Below are positions 16,861 through 27,201 of a stretch of DNA of 64,000 nt, in pieces. The translations under genes were made by a program, and so were the position numbers. The stretch is from Staphylococcus pettenkoferi (lineage in GTDB: Bacteria; Bacillota; Bacilli; Staphylococcales; Staphylococcaceae), in the NCBI RefSeq assembly GCF_026659735.1, contig NZ_JANSKK010000002.1:248001-312000 (forward strand), in the 5' to 3' direction. Each line of letters begins with the position of its first letter. Positions within the stretch are counted from its first letter, which is position 1. A model generated the notes under the pieces. That model saw only the letters and a program-made list of their open reading frames with translations, did no database searches and had not been told where the DNA came from.

Positions 16861-17034
16861 ATGAGGAAAGTCACATGTATTATTTGTGATACAGAGGTTT
16901 ATATCGACGAACGTACGCTAGAAGCTAAGCGTTTGCGTAATGATCCGATTCATACCTTTATGTGTGATGAGTGTAAAAGTCGACTCGATACACCTAAGCA
17001 ACGACGTCAAAAGACAACATTTAATCATCGCTAA
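16861..17034 (+). CDS. ylaI: YlaI family zinc-ribbon protein (DUF2197)
   Basis: 57 residues starting MRKVTCIICDTEVYID. Two CxxC pairs (CIIC at 6-9 and CDEC at about 35-38) form a likely zinc ribbon. The longer frame to 16813 overlaps the previous gene and is not needed. No function is known. It is coupled to the gene upstream and ends in a good terminator. Confidence 0.82.
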   Translation: MRKVTCIICDTEVYIDERTLEAKRLRNDPIHTFMCDECKSRLDTPKQRRQKTTFNHR

Positions 17035-17043
17035 TATGTAATC

Positions 17044-17086
17044 ACGCTCTCATGACTATGCTATGGTCTTGAGAGCGTTTGTTTTT
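17044..17086 (+). terminator. Terminator of ylaL-ylaI
   Basis: ACGCTCTCA (17044-17052) pairs with TGAGAGCGT (17070-17078), followed by TTGTTTTTTG. Confidence 0.85.
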
Positions 17087-17162
17087 TGAATAGTAATATG
17101 AAAATTTTTATCCTATGATTTATATTTATAAATGTGATGACAAACTAACTTCGTTGAGTAAC

Positions 17163-18355
17163 TTATTCGACAGATAATTTGACACAACGACTAAAGTATA
17201 TAAATATGAAGCACATCAAAGTTGCGACGCTAATGAAAATGCAGACCATTGAAAAATGGAATAAAAAACCAAAGCTTAAAAATGAAAGTGGCATTAACGA
17301 TTGAACTAACATTTCATTTAATGAAAGCACACGTCCTTTATAGCTCTCTTCTACACTATTCTGTAAATAAATTGAATATGGAACACTCGCAAGTGTCACA
17401 GATAACCCCATCACAAAATAAATACAAATCATCAATATTAGTGTGTATATAGCATGAAAATCTCCAATAAACATTAAACTTAAGGAGATGAGTATACCCA
17501 ATTGCATTAAGATTGATATTTGAAATGACCGCTTCAGATTCTTTGAAATAGGAATTAAAGACAACACTAAAGATAGTACAAACATGCCGAGTGTAAAGGC
17601 ACCCTCGATCAATCCAAATTGCTTTGAAGATAATTTGAAATAGTGAATTGCAGCAACTGGAACACCTACAACTACAGAATTCATCAAAAAGTTTAATATA
17701 CAACTGATAATCATAAATCTTAATAAATTAGACTGTCTAAGTGTATATCTCCATCCCTCTTTGAATGACTGGTAAAGAGATGCTTCTTCCGCCTCAATAA
17801 CTTTCTTTAAACTGATATAGAATAAGAGAATAATAGTCAGCGCCTCTGTAAATGCATTAAAGAATGCTAAATTCTCAATAGTGAAAAACGCAATCAACAT
17901 ACCGCCAAGAATTGGGCCAAGAAAGTTCATGCCAATTTTATACATTTGTCTTATAGGAATAAATTGCTCAAGAGAATCACCTGAGATATATTTCAAGTTT
18001 GCGTTAATAACAATAGATACTACTCCATCGTTAAATTTAAAAACACACCTAAAGCAACAATGAAATAAACCGTATGTAAATTAAAAATAGAAAATAAGAT
18101 TAGTAAAATAACATTAATGACTTGTGCAAAGAAGATCAGTTTCTTGTTGTTAAGTTTATCAGCAAATACGCCTAATATGGGTTCGCTCAATATAGTTGAA
18201 CTAACAATTAAAGCTAAATAAATAGAATAAATCATAGAAGTATGTGACATTTGTAAAAGGTAAAACGCACACGCAAAGCTAAAAACCTTTGAGCCAAGTG
18301 AAGAGATAATTTCAAATAACGCGAGTTTCATCGTTGATTGGTTCATGTAATTCAC
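17163..18355 (-). pseudogene. MFS transporter interrupted by a -1 frameshift
   Basis: Two adjoining minus-strand frames (18355-18020 and 17996-17163 with overlapping reach) together give one major facilitator protein of about 397 residues with some twelve membrane segments. The first part has the MFS loop GVFADKLNNKKLIF. At about 18023 the reading frame ends in ..FLNLTME-stop, while the next frame continues ..DGVVSIVINANLKYISGD; restoring one A in an AA run would give LNLNDGVVS. The gene is visibly more AT-rich than its neighbours and interrupts the ylaI-typA order, suggesting acquisition. A sequencing error cannot be excluded. Substrate unknown, possibly drug efflux. Confidence 0.8.
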
Positions 18356-18513
18356 TTCCTTGCTGTTATTTTATTATTTATAGTACTTAAATGTCAGAAT
18401 TTTGTCAATTTTATGCTGTTGCCTTTATTATGAACAAAATCTGCCGCTTCAAATTGACTTATCCTTATACATCAACGTCTCTCCCTCCTAACCCCATAGC
18501 CACAAATCCTAAA

Positions 18514-18547
18514 ATAGCACCCACCCCACTATTGGGATGAGTGCTTA
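18514..18547 (-). terminator. Terminator of typA
   Basis: Minus-strand AGCACTCATCCCA pairs imperfectly with TGGGGTGGGTGCT and is followed by ATTTTAGG, 17 bases past the typA stop. Confidence 0.7.
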
Positions 18548-18563
18548 TTCCTGCAACTTACAA

Positions 18564-20411
18564 TTATTCTTCGTCTTGCATCATTTGTTTAACACGTTTT
18601 GCTTCTTTTTCACGTGCGCCTTTTTCTAGTATTTTCTTTCTAATACGGATGGATTCAGGTGTCACTTCAACTAACTCATCATCGTTGATAAATTGAAGTG
18701 CTTCTTCAAGTGTTAAGATACGAGGACGTTTCATCGTTTCTGTTTGGTCTTTCGTAGCTGAACGTACGTTAGTTTGATGTTTTGTCTTCGTGATATTTAC
18801 TGTTAAGTCATTTTCACGATTATGTTCACCAACAATCATACCTTCATAAACATCTGTACCTGGTTCCATGAAGTTCGTACCACGATCTTCTAAGTTAATA
18901 ATCGCATAAGAACTTGCTTGACCTTTGTCCATTGATACGAGTGCACCATTACGACGGCCACCTAAGCGACTCTTAATGCGTGGTCTGAATTCTTCAAAGG
19001 TATGGTTGATGATACCGTAACCACGTGTTTGAGACATGAATTCAGTTGTGTAACCAATCATACCACGTGCTGGTACCATAAAGATGAGACGAGTTAGACC
19101 ATTATCTGTCGTAATCATATCTTCCATTTCACCTTTACGTGCACCTAGAGATTCGATGACTGCACCTGTGTAGTCAGATGGTACTTCACATTGAACACGT
19201 TCAAACGGTTCACAAGTTACGCCATCAATGTCACGTAAGATTACTTGCGGTTTAGACACTTGTAACTCGTAACCTTCACGTCTCATATTCTCGATTAAAA
19301 TAGACAAGTGAAGCTCACCACGACCAGCTACAATCCAAGTATCTGGTGAATCTGTTTCTGTAACTTTGAGTGACACGTCTGTTTCAAGTTGTTCATCTAA
19401 GCGCTCTTGAATTTGACGTGCTGTGACGTAATCACCTTCACGACCTGCGAACGGTGAGTTGTTAACTTTAAATGTCATTTCGAGTGTAGGTTCGTCAATT
19501 CTGAGAACAGGTAATGCTTCTTGATGATCTTGAGGTGTCACTGTTTCACCTACGTTAATGTCTTCCATACCTGAGACAGCGATGAGGTCGCCGGCTTTCG
19601 CTTCTTCGATTTCTTCACGATTTAAGCCGAAGTAACCGAAGAGTTTCGTCACACGGAAGTTCTTCACGGATCCATCAAGTTTTAAAAGTGATACGCTGTC
19701 GCCAACTTTGATTGTTCCTCTGAACACACGACCGACACCGATACGACCTACGTAATCATTGTAATCGAGGAGTGCGACTTGGAATTGAAGTGGTTCGTCG
19801 CTGTTATCAACCGGTGCTGGAACGTAGTCGATAATTGTTTCATATAATGCTTTCATGTTGTCATCTTGTTGTTCTGGGTCAAGACTTGCCGTACCGTTGA
19901 CTGCTGAACTGTAAACAACAGGGAAATCACATTGTTCTTCAGAAGCATCGAGTTCGATAAAGAGATCTAACACTTCATCAACGACTGCTTCAGGACGTGC
20001 GGTCGGTTTGTCGATTTTGTTGATTACGACAACAGGTTTAAGGTTTTGTTCTAACGCTTTTTTCAACACAAAGCGCGTTTGAGGCATTGTACCTTCGTAC
20101 GCATCGACAACAAGTACAACACCGTCTACCATTTTCATAATACGTTCTACTTCGCCACCAAAGTCAGCGTGACCTGGTGTATCTAATATATTAATACGAT
20201 TACCGTTATAATCTACTGCTGTGTTCTTAGAAAGGATTGTAATACCGCGTTCTCTTTCTAAGTCATTGGAGTCCATTGCACGTTCATCAACATGTTCATT
20301 TTCACGGAAAATACCAGATTGTTTAAGTAATTCATCAACAATCGTAGTCTTACCATGGTCGACGTGCGCGATGATAGCAATATTACGAACATCTTCTCTT
20401 AAATTAGTCAT
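18564..20411 (-). CDS. typA: TypA/BipA ribosome-associated GTPase
   Basis: 615 residues from the ATG at 20411 ([23 protein letters not shown]), preceded by GAAAGGAAA; the longer upstream frame is not conserved. G-motifs: AHVDHGKTT (G1, about 14-22), RERGITI (G2), DTPGHADF (G3, about 74-81) and NKIDKP (G4, about 130). Translation-factor domains II, III and V and the TypA C-terminal domain follow ([20 protein letters not shown]). It is a translational GTPase involved in 50S assembly and stress or cold growth. ylaF lies divergently beside it, as in Bacillus. Confidence 0.97.
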   Translation of the reverse strand: MTNLREDVRNIAIIAHVDHGKTTIVDELLKQSGIFRENEHVDERAMDSNDLERERGITILSKNTAVDYNGNRINILDTPGHADFGGEVERIMKMVDGVVLVVDAYEGTMPQTRFVLKKALEQNLKPVVVINKIDKPTARPEAVVDEVLDLFIELDASEEQCDFPVVYSSAVNGTASLDPEQQDDNMKALYETIIDYVPAPVDNSDEPLQFQVALLDYNDYVGRIGVGRVFRGTIKVGDSVSLLKLDGSVKNFRVTKLFGYFGLNREEIEEAKAGDLIAVSGMEDINVGETVTPQDHQEALPVLRIDEPTLEMTFKVNNSPFAGREGDYVTARQIQERLDEQLETDVSLKVTETDSPDTWIVAGRGELHLSILIENMRREGYELQVSKPQVILRDIDGVTCEPFERVQCEVPSDYTGAVIESLGARKGEMEDMITTDNGLTRLIFMVPARGMIGYTTEFMSQTRGYGIINHTFEEFRPRIKSRLGGRRNGALVSMDKGQASSYAIINLEDRGTNFMEPGTDVYEGMIVGEHNRENDLTVNITKTKHQTNVRSATKDQTETMKRPRILTLEEALQFINDDELVEVTPESIRIRKKILEKGAREKEAKRVKQMMQDEE

Positions 20412-20509
20412 TTTATATTTTCCTTTCTTATTGTAGATTCCCACTTTTAATTGTAACTTTTTTATTATATCATATAATAGATGAAAGAATACAAAAAGGT
20501 GTGATTCAG

Positions 20510-20710
20510 ATGCAACAAAAGTCACAGAAAAAATCGAAAGCGATTTTCTGGGTACTCGCTGTACTAGCGATTGTCTTTCTTACCCTCTTTAGCTTCAGTA
20601 TAGGTGCTGGAAATATTCCATACATGATTTTAACACTTATACTATTCATTGCAACATTTGGTGTAGGTTTCTCACTCAAGAAGAAATATAGAGAGAATGA
20701 CTGGTTCTAA
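20510..20710 (+). CDS. YlaF-type small membrane protein (DUF5325)
   Basis: 66 residues from the ATG at 20510; AAGGTG lies about eight bases upstream, whereas the GTG at 20501 overlaps it. It has a Lys-rich N-terminus, two hydrophobic segments (about 11-30 and 36-53) and a charged tail KKKYRENDWF. In Bacillus the small membrane gene ylaF neighbours typA, which supports the identification. Function unknown. Confidence 0.7.
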   Translation: MQQKSQKKSKAIFWVLAVLAIVFLTLFSFSIGAGNIPYMILTLILFIATFGVGFSLKKKYRENDWF

Positions 20711-20813
20711 GGAATTCAGCTTGTATAAATTTAGATACGTACATCTCGAAACGCGCATCTCATAGAAAAATGCGATGAGATACGTCAATCCAAAGCATGT
20801 CGTATGACGATGA

Positions 20814-20853
20814 AAAGCCGGTTTAGCGTGAAGCACTACGCTAGACCGGCTTT
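20814..20853. terminator. Terminator between ylaF and the inositol monophosphatase gene
   Basis: AAAGCCGGTTTAGCGT pairs with ACGCTAGACCGGCTTT around an 8-nt loop. On the minus strand TTTTCATC follows. Confidence 0.8.
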
Positions 20854-20857
20854 CTGT

Positions 20858-21676
20858 TTATGATTGCTGTATTCTTTGATGGAAAGCTTGAATTGTCTCT
20901 TGATGATGTGAGAAATAATGTGTAATAAGTTCGTCATGTAATTGCGGGTTAGCTACAACGACTGAGCTTGGTTGTTGAATCGATAAAGGTTGTCCGAGTA
21001 AATCCGTCGCTGTACCTCCTGTTTCTGCAAGGATAATCGCTGCACCTGCGTAATCCCATGGACTGAGTCGCGGTGTCATATATCCTGCAAGCTTACCTAA
21101 TGCCACGTTGACGATTTCCAACGCCGCAGAACCGTAAGCACGTGCACTTCTTGCATCGGCCACCACTTGTTTAAATATCGCTTCGGATTTCGGTTTCGCT
21201 AACCAATTCGGATTGATACCAATAATACTTGTTTTTAAAGTTGTATGATTAATTATACTTAATTCATTATCGTTAACAAAGGCACCTTCGCCTGCTTTCG
21301 CATGATAGAGCGTGTCCCCCATCACATCATAAACAAAGCCAGCATAGGGTTCTCCGTCATTATAAATACCTATAGAAATCGCAAAGTGATCACCTTGATG
21401 TACAAAGTTCAACGTTCCATCAATCGGGTCAACCACCCACGTCACACCTTTAATTGAGCCTAAATCATGTCCATGACCTTCTTCACCGATGACATGATGC
21501 TCTGGATACGTCTCTTGTATATTATTATAGATAAACGTTTCTGTCTCTTTATCTACATTCGTTACCAAATCATTAGGATTCGATTTCGTTTCAACTTGAA
21601 TCGAAGCATGCATCTTCTCACGGATTTGTTGCCCCGCTTCAAGTATTAATCCCTTAGCAAATTCGTACACTGTCAT
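20858..21676 (-). CDS. Inositol monophosphatase family protein
   Basis: 272 residues from the ATG at 21676, eight bases past GGGAG; the ATG at 21691 sits too close to its site. Family motifs are GEEGHG (about 64-69), WVVDPIDGTLNFVHQ (about 80-95, the metal-binding DPIDGT) and SPWDYAGAAIILAETGG (about 205-222). It dephosphorylates inositol-1-phosphate or related sugar phosphates with Mg2+. The physiological substrate in staphylococci is uncertain, since related enzymes can act on other phosphate esters. It is convergent with ylaF and divergent from yktB. Confidence 0.9.
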   Translation of the reverse strand: MTVYEFAKGLILEAGQQIREKMHASIQVETKSNPNDLVTNVDKETETFIYNNIQETYPEHHVIGEEGHGHDLGSIKGVTWVVDPIDGTLNFVHQGDHFAISIGIYNDGEPYAGFVYDVMGDTLYHAKAGEGAFVNDNELSIINHTTLKTSIIGINPNWLAKPKSEAIFKQVVADARSARAYGSAALEIVNVALGKLAGYMTPRLSPWDYAGAAIILAETGGTATDLLGQPLSIQQPSSVVVANPQLHDELITHYFSHHQETIQAFHQRIQQS

Positions 21677-21881
21677 AGTTTCATCTCCCATATCTCCATT
21701 ATACTACACTTACGTGTCATTTTTTCGCATTTCTCATTTGTAAAATGAGAACTAAAATTTCGTTAATATCACACATCAGTTGTCCATTTCCCTTTTACCT
21801 ATAGTTAAAATCACTTACATGAGTAAAACTGTGAATTGTGCTACAATAACTACAAATAGACTCGTTGACGAGGAGGATTCG

Positions 21882-22493
21882 ATGACTCAATACACATTTA
21901 AACCTAACGATTTCAAAGTCTTTGACGTTGATGGACTCGACGCTCGTATGGAAGCGTTAGACAAATATATACGCCCTCAATTACGCGAACTTGGCGAATA
22001 CTTCACACAGTTCCTTGAGACGGAAACAGGTGAAACATTCTATGCGCACGTAGCGAAACACGCACGTCGAAGTGTCAACCCACCTAGCGATACGTGGGTA
22101 GCCTTTGCGACAAACAAGCGCGGCTATAAGATGGAACCCCACTTCCAAATCGGTTTGTTCCGCGATCAACTCTTTGTCATGTACGGTATCATGCACGAAG
22201 GCAAAGATAAAGATGAGAAAGTTAAGACTTTCGAAGAACACTTTGACTACCTCAAGCAATTGCCAGACGATTATAGTTTAAGTTTAGATCACATGAAACC
22301 TGAGAAGAAATACATTAAAGATTTAACGGATGAGGAAATTCAAGCTGCGATCGATCGTGTTAAAAATGTTAAAAAAGGTGAGTTGTTCGTAGCCAGAACA
22401 CTCGATCCATCTGACTATCGCTTGAAGAAAGACCAAGCATTCCTTTACTTCTTGGAAGATACGTTTAAACATTTATTGAAATTCTATCAATAA
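21882..22493 (+). CDS. YktB family protein (DUF1054, UPF0637)
   Basis: 203 residues from the ATG at 21882, seven bases past GAGGAGG; the upstream in-frame Met codons lack sites. The sequence shows [23 protein letters not shown] at the N-terminus and [24 protein letters not shown] in the middle, both typical of this Firmicute family. It is soluble. No function is established, although structures of family members are known. Confidence 0.87.
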   Translation: MTQYTFKPNDFKVFDVDGLDARMEALDKYIRPQLRELGEYFTQFLETETGETFYAHVAKHARRSVNPPSDTWVAFATNKRGYKMEPHFQIGLFRDQLFVMYGIMHEGKDKDEKVKTFEEHFDYLKQLPDDYSLSLDHMKPEKKYIKDLTDEEIQAAIDRVKNVKKGELFVARTLDPSDYRLKKDQAFLYFLEDTFKHLLKFYQ

Positions 22494-22526
22494 GTGCAGC
22501 GCATAACTCAATATCACTACGAGTAA

Positions 22527-22594
22527 ACCTCCTTATGAGCGAGAACGTTACGCACGACTTATCGCGTTTGTTCTCTCATAAGGAGGTCTCTTTT
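22527..22594. terminator. Strong bidirectional terminator
   Basis: ACCTCCTTATGA (22527-22538) pairs with TCATAAGGAGGT (22576-22587), with further pairing inside, followed by CTCTTTTTT. Confidence 0.88.
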
Positions 22595-23089
22595 TTAATA
22601 AATGTAAGAATCTTTCTCTTTTCTTTGTTGCATTTCGCGTTCTGGATCAAAGCTTTGTTCTCTGTTGAGTGATCCTTGAGATAAAGCATCGTCTTCCCCG
22701 CTATATTGTGGTCGTTTCGGATCTTTCTTAGATAGCAACATAATACCCGCGATTAACCAAAGTATTGCAGCGATGTAATTGCTTGTGACGAACCCAACTA
22801 CAGCTACGGCGATCATAAGTATGCCACTTAACACACGTTTCTTCTTAAGTAATAACGTCGCAATGATTCCAAATACGGTACTGAATAACACACCTACGAC
22901 AACCGCACCAAGTTGAAATGTAATTTGGTCCATTGAAAGTTGTTGACCTTGTTGTTTCATGACATCACTTATTTGTTGTCTCGTTTCAGGAATACTAAAT
23001 AAGACTAAAGATAAAGCCATTATAATGAGAAACAAGGCACTTAAACCGTTAGCGATCCATGCTAGAATCTTCTCTGTTTTTCTACTCAT
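22595..23089 (-). CDS. DUF4064-type membrane protein
   Basis: 164 residues with four hydrophobic segments (about 8-29, 55-80, 86-103 and 106-122) and a charged, probably disordered C-terminus (QSFDPEREMQQRKEKDSY). GAGGAGGAA precedes the ATG. The layout resembles DUF4064 proteins and a shorter version of the membrane part of the gene at 24784. No function is known. It stands between yktB and mntH. Confidence 0.7.
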   Translation of the reverse strand: MSRKTEKILAWIANGLSALFLIIMALSLVLFSIPETRQQISDVMKQQGQQLSMDQITFQLGAVVVGVLFSTVFGIIATLLLKKKRVLSGILMIAVAVVGFVTSNYIAAILWLIAGIMLLSKKDPKRPQYSGEDDALSQGSLNREQSFDPEREMQQRKEKDSYIY

Positions 23090-23265
23090 ATTCTTCCTCC
23101 TCTACACTTACTTCTATAGTATCAAAAATATTTTAACTTCGACAATTTCGGGAATAGATTGTCGTAAAGTAATTGATTGTTAAATGATTGCATTTTACTC
23201 AAACCTGTCGTTCACCTTATTGTACGAAAATTCGAGTGAAACCGCCTTAATTGAATTCGCGCGTA

Positions 23266-23285
23266 AATTTAGGTTGACCTAACTT
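23266..23285 (+). promoter_or_regulatory. DtxR/MntR-type operator upstream of mntH
   Basis: The palindrome TTAGGTTGACCTAA (23269-23282) has the TTAGGT half-site arrangement used by DtxR-family metal repressors such as staphylococcal MntR/SirR. It lies 57 bases before the mntH start and contains a TTGACC that may be the -35 box. Mn-dependent repression is inferred. Confidence 0.6.
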
Positions 23286-23338
23286 TAGATTTCGATTAAG
23301 GTAATAGATGTAAAAATCAATAGATTGAAGGTGTTATA

Positions 23339-24679
23339 TTGAAGTCTGAACCCGAATCCTCTCGTAAAAGCCTTGAGGAAATAAACAATACAGTTTCTGT
23401 AAATCATGATGGAAAGTTTAGTCAAAAATTATTATCTTATCTAGGCCCAGGACTATTAGTAGCAGTGGGATACATGGACCCTGGTAACTGGATTACTTCA
23501 ATGCAAGGTGGCGCGCAATTTGGTTATACATTGCTATTCGTAATCTTACTCTCTAGTGTCGCAGCCATGTTATTACAAAGTATGACTGTGAGATTAGGCA
23601 TAGCAACGGGTGATGACCTAGCTCAAGCAACACGTCGCTATCTCAATAAACCGATGGCATTTGTCTTCTGGATTATTGCAGAACTTGCTATTATTGCGAC
23701 GGATATTGCAGAGGTCATCGGAAGCGCCATAGCGTTAGACTTGCTCTTCCACATTCCATTAATTGTGGGGGCAATCATTACCGTGTTAGATGTCTTCTTA
23801 CTCCTCTTTATCATGCGCTTTGGTTTCCGTAAGATCGAAGCGATTGTCGGAGTATTAATCTTTACGGTACTCGCTATCTTTGTCTTTGAAGTGTTTGTCG
23901 CATCACCCCATGTAAATGAGATGTTAGAAGGCTTTTTACCAAGCCAATCTATTATCACAAATCACAGCATACTCTTTATCGCATTAGGTATCGTAGGTGC
24001 AACGATTATGCCACATAACTTATATCTACATTCATCTATCGTTCAATCAAGAATGTATGATCGCAATAGTACAGAAAGTAAAGCTCAAGCGATTAAATAT
24101 GCGATGCTGGATTCTAATATTCAACTCATCATCGCTTTCGTCATCAACTGCTTGTTGCTCGTCTTGGGTGCTGCATTATTCTACGGCGTCGACAGTGACA
24201 AACTCGGTGGTTTCTACGACCTATATCATGCGTTGCAGAATCAACCACTACTCGGCGCAACTTTAGGCGGCATCATGAGTACACTTTTCGCTGTGGCATT
24301 GCTTGCATCTGGACAGAACTCAACGATTACAGGTACGATTGCCGGCCAAATTGTGATGGAAGGCTTTATACATTTACGTTTGCCTAATTGGGCACGACGT
24401 TTGATCACACGAGGTTTAGCGATTCTTCCTATCATCCTCTGTCTCATCATATACAAAGGCAGTGAATCTAAGATGGAGGAACTACTCGTGTTCTCGCAAG
24501 TCTTTCTGAGTATCGCCTTGCCATTCTCGTTAATCCCACTTCAACTTGCTACCAACAATAGTACAATGATGGGGCGTTTCAAGAATAAAATGTGGGTTAA
24601 CGTTATATCCTGGGCATTGATTATTATCTTGAGTATCTTAAATATTTATCTCATCATCGAAACATTCCAAGAGTTATAA
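23339..24679 (+). CDS. mntH: Nramp-family Mn2+/divalent metal transporter
   Basis: 446 residues from a TTG start preceded by GAAGGTG. There are about eleven membrane helices. The Nramp helix 1 metal-binding motif DPGN occurs in GYMDPGNW (about 45-52), and the helix 6 motif appears as [16 protein letters not shown] (about 218-233). It imports manganese using the proton gradient. The upstream MntR-like palindrome suggests metal-dependent control. It ends in a strong terminator and is flanked by genes of other functions. Confidence 0.95.
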   Translation: MKSEPESSRKSLEEINNTVSVNHDGKFSQKLLSYLGPGLLVAVGYMDPGNWITSMQGGAQFGYTLLFVILLSSVAAMLLQSMTVRLGIATGDDLAQATRRYLNKPMAFVFWIIAELAIIATDIAEVIGSAIALDLLFHIPLIVGAIITVLDVFLLLFIMRFGFRKIEAIVGVLIFTVLAIFVFEVFVASPHVNEMLEGFLPSQSIITNHSILFIALGIVGATIMPHNLYLHSSIVQSRMYDRNSTESKAQAIKYAMLDSNIQLIIAFVINCLLLVLGAALFYGVDSDKLGGFYDLYHALQNQPLLGATLGGIMSTLFAVALLASGQNSTITGTIAGQIVMEGFIHLRLPNWARRLITRGLAILPIILCLIIYKGSESKMEELLVFSQVFLSIALPFSLIPLQLATNNSTMMGRFKNKMWVNVISWALIIILSILNIYLIIETFQEL

Positions 24680-24689
24680 GCGAAATTTA

Positions 24690-24738
24690 AAGCGCGGTGA
24701 GCGCCACCCTATAGAGGTGTGGTTTCACCGCGCTTCTT
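24690..24738 (+). terminator. Terminator of mntH
   Basis: AGCGCGGTGA (24691-24700) pairs with TCACCGCGCT (24725-24734), followed by TCTTATAT; an inner GCCACC/GGTGTGG pairing extends it. Confidence 0.75.
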
Positions 24739-24746
24739 ATATATAA

Positions 24747-24777
24747 AAGTGGAAGAACAACTGCCCTTCCACTTTTC
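24747..24777 (-). terminator. Terminator downstream of the auxB-like gene
   Basis: AAAAGTGGAAG pairs with CTTCCACTTTT around a 9-10 nt loop, just past the stop at 24784 on the minus strand. Confidence 0.75.
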
Positions 24778-24783
24778 TCATAC

Positions 24784-25869
24784 TTATTTCTGCCGCTTTG
24801 TTGAATCGTTCTCAGAAGCTTGAGCATCATCTTCATGCTGTTGTTCAATCACTTTGCGTCGTTCTTCATAGTTCATACGGCGTTGATTAACCGCACTCGG
24901 TTGCTCTTTACGTTTCTCTTTCAAACGTTTCTTACGTTCTTTCTTCTCTTGACGTGCTTGCGCTTTCTCTTCTTTCTTCTGTTGTTTCAAACGCGCAGCC
25001 TCTTCTGCTTGTTCTTGTTTACGCGCTTGTGCTTCTTCACGTTCACGTTGGCGTTCTTCTTCTTGTTGTCTAAACGCTTCCTCACGTGACAATCGTTGAC
25101 CATCATCTACCCAATCATCTGTCGCAGATTCGTCACTCTTCGGCTGTTCAAAGTCATCCGCTTTGTATTTCTTCTTATAATTATACTTATCTTGACGAGA
25201 CAACACTTCTGGTTCCTCTTCCGTAGCAGGTGTCTCATAGTCACTCGGGATATAACCACCACGTCTGAGCGATTCATCTTGACGCGGTTTCGCTTCCGCT
25301 TCAGATTGTGCATATTGCGGTTGTACCGGTTCATGACTTTGAGGTCTCGGTCTTGGCTCTTCTTCGTAAAATGGCTGAGCGTATTCAGGTCGATAAGACG
25401 TCGCATACTCAAACTTATCTTTACGTGCAAACATCATAATAGAAACGATGAAGAACAGAATCGGAATAATTAACGTCACCATTAACAATACGAGCGGTAA
25501 AGTTATAATGGATGCGATAAAGAATAAGATACCTGATAATATGCGAATATTCATCGAAATCAATGCTAAGAATGAAATAAGCAAACATACGATAAAGTAA
25601 ACGATGATTGCCCAAATCCCATTTTGAAGCCAGATGACAAACTGCGTCGTATTCCAATCCAAATTGGAAAAGATTTGTTGGGCTAAATCATTATTATTTA
25701 ACGAACCCTCTAACTTCTGAATCGATGTATCGCTACTAAACGACACGAGCGCGATAAACATCATCACCACAGTCAGCAATAAGAGGAATATCCAGTTCAA
25801 CCAGCCTAAGACCTTTTCAGCCACACGATTGACCGGCTTTCTTATTTGAGTAAATTGCTCATCTGACAT
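24784..25869 (-). CDS. auxB: Membrane protein with charged C-terminal tail, probable AuxB
   Basis: 361 residues. The N-terminal half has four hydrophobic segments (about 25-45, 75-100, 102-122 and 125-150). The C-terminal half (about 165-361) is highly charged and probably cytoplasmic, with a long Lys/Arg/Glu/Gln helix (about 265-330). In S. aureus the membrane protein encoded directly beside potD has been described as AuxB, an auxiliary factor for lipoteichoic acid assembly and beta-lactam resistance. I assign the name from this neighbourhood and topology, not from alignment. AAGGAG lies before the ATG. Confidence 0.6.
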   Translation of the reverse strand: MSDEQFTQIRKPVNRVAEKVLGWLNWIFLLLLTVVMMFIALVSFSSDTSIQKLEGSLNNNDLAQQIFSNLDWNTTQFVIWLQNGIWAIIVYFIVCLLISFLALISMNIRILSGILFFIASIITLPLVLLMVTLIIPILFFIVSIMMFARKDKFEYATSYRPEYAQPFYEEEPRPRPQSHEPVQPQYAQSEAEAKPRQDESLRRGGYIPSDYETPATEEEPEVLSRQDKYNYKKKYKADDFEQPKSDESATDDWVDDGQRLSREEAFRQQEEERQREREEAQARKQEQAEEAARLKQQKKEEKAQARQEKKERKKRLKEKRKEQPSAVNQRRMNYEERRKVIEQQHEDDAQASENDSTKRQK

Positions 25870-26130
25870 ACTAACAGCTCCTTATATGTCTTGTTGAATT
25901 ACACAGGATGGACATCGTCATCATCGAGCGTTCATCTCAAATCATCATCGACGCTCTCTGTAAGTGCACGCTATCTTCAAGCACTTAACTGCTTATCAAA
26001 TCGCAAGCGTCGGTGCCATCTATATGTAATCATATTCTATAACTTTTGCGTAATCATTTCTTGTCGTCTCATTATATCTAATTCACGTTTAAATAACTAC
26101 TCACACATATTTAATCACTCTTATTATACT

Positions 26131-27201
26131 TTACTGCAAACCCATCTTAAAGTTTAAGAATCGTTCATTATACTCACTCAAATGCTGCGAACCTAAATCA
26201 CGATAAACTTCTAATTGACGTTGTTGCTTCTGAGTAGGATAAAAGCGTGTGTCATTCTTGATTTCAGCAGGCAACTGAGCACGTGCTGCTTTATTCGGCG
26301 TTGCGTACCCTACCCATTCCGTGTTCTGTTTACTGTTACGTGCTTCAAGTAAAAAGTCTATAAAGCGATACGCCGCTTCTTTATTCTGTGCCGTCTTGGG
26401 TATGACCATGTTATCAATCCAAACGTTCGAACCCTCTTTCGGAATTACATACTCAAATTCAGGGTGTTCTTGAACGATAGGTGTTGCCACGCCACTCCAA
26501 ACGACTGCTGCATTTGCTTCGTGTTGTGTCATCATCATTGTCACCTCATCACCTACGACACCTTTGACTTGAGGTTTCAACTCATTAAGAAAGGTCTGCG
26601 CACGATTGAGATGTGTTTCAGACGTATCATTTAAACTATAACCATATCGATTCAATGACAAACCTATGACTTCACGCGCGCCATCTACCAGTAACACGTC
26701 GTTCTTTAGCTCGGATTGCGTTAAGTCTTTCCAAGAATCAAACTTGATGTTAGGATAGCGATCTTTATTATACAATATACCGACTGTCCCAAAGAAATAA
26801 GGGACAGAATAACGATTATGAGGGTCAAAGTCTTGATTTAAATAAGCCGCATCTAGATTTTTATAATGTGGTAACTTCTGATGGTCAAGCGGTAACAGCA
26901 TATGCTCTTTCTTTAGTTTCTCCACCGTATACTCACTCGGAAAGGCCACATCATAATGCGTACCCCCATTACGTATCTTTGCTTCCATCGCCTCATTGGA
27001 ATCGAAAGTTTCATAAATCACTTTGATACCGGTCTGTTTCTCAAATTGTTTGATTAAACTTGGGTCAATATATTCTCCCCAATTATAAATATAAACTTTC
27101 TCTTGGTGTTTTGATTTCTGTGCCGTCAACTGATGACTGAGCACGAGGGCAAGTATGCCAATAATAATGGCTCCACCCATCCATTGTATTAATCTCATCA
27201 T
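26131..27201 (-). CDS. potD: Spermidine/putrescine ABC transporter substrate-binding protein
   Basis: 356 residues. A hydrophobic N-terminal segment (about 8-26) lacks a lipobox cysteine, so the protein may be held by an uncleaved anchor or processed by signal peptidase I. The mature part starts VYIYNWGEYIDPSLIKQFEKQTG, which is typical of PotD, and carries WSGVATPI and the polyamine-site-like NVWIDNMVIPKTA. Its start overlaps the potC stop by four bases. It is the last gene of potABCD and captures polyamines outside the membrane. Confidence 0.92.
   Translation of the reverse strand: MMRLIQWMGGAIIIGILALVLSHQLTAQKSKHQEKVYIYNWGEYIDPSLIKQFEKQTGIKVIYETFDSNEAMEAKIRNGGTHYDVAFPSEYTVEKLKKEHMLLPLDHQKLPHYKNLDAAYLNQDFDPHNRYSVPYFFGTVGILYNKDRYPNIKFDSWKDLTQSELKNDVLLVDGAREVIGLSLNRYGYSLNDTSETHLNRAQTFLNELKPQVKGVVGDEVTMMMTQHEANAAVVWSGVATPIVQEHPEFEYVIPKEGSNVWIDNMVIPKTAQNKEAAYRFIDFLLEARNSKQNTEWVGYATPNKAARAQLPAEIKNDTRFYPTQKQQRQLEVYRDLGSQHLSEYNERFLNFKMGLQ

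Noticed and set aside
24820-25473. Plus-strand frames opposite the auxB-like tail
   Set aside because: They are shadow frames of a Lys/Glu-rich coding region and give Phe/Leu-rich products without ribosome sites.
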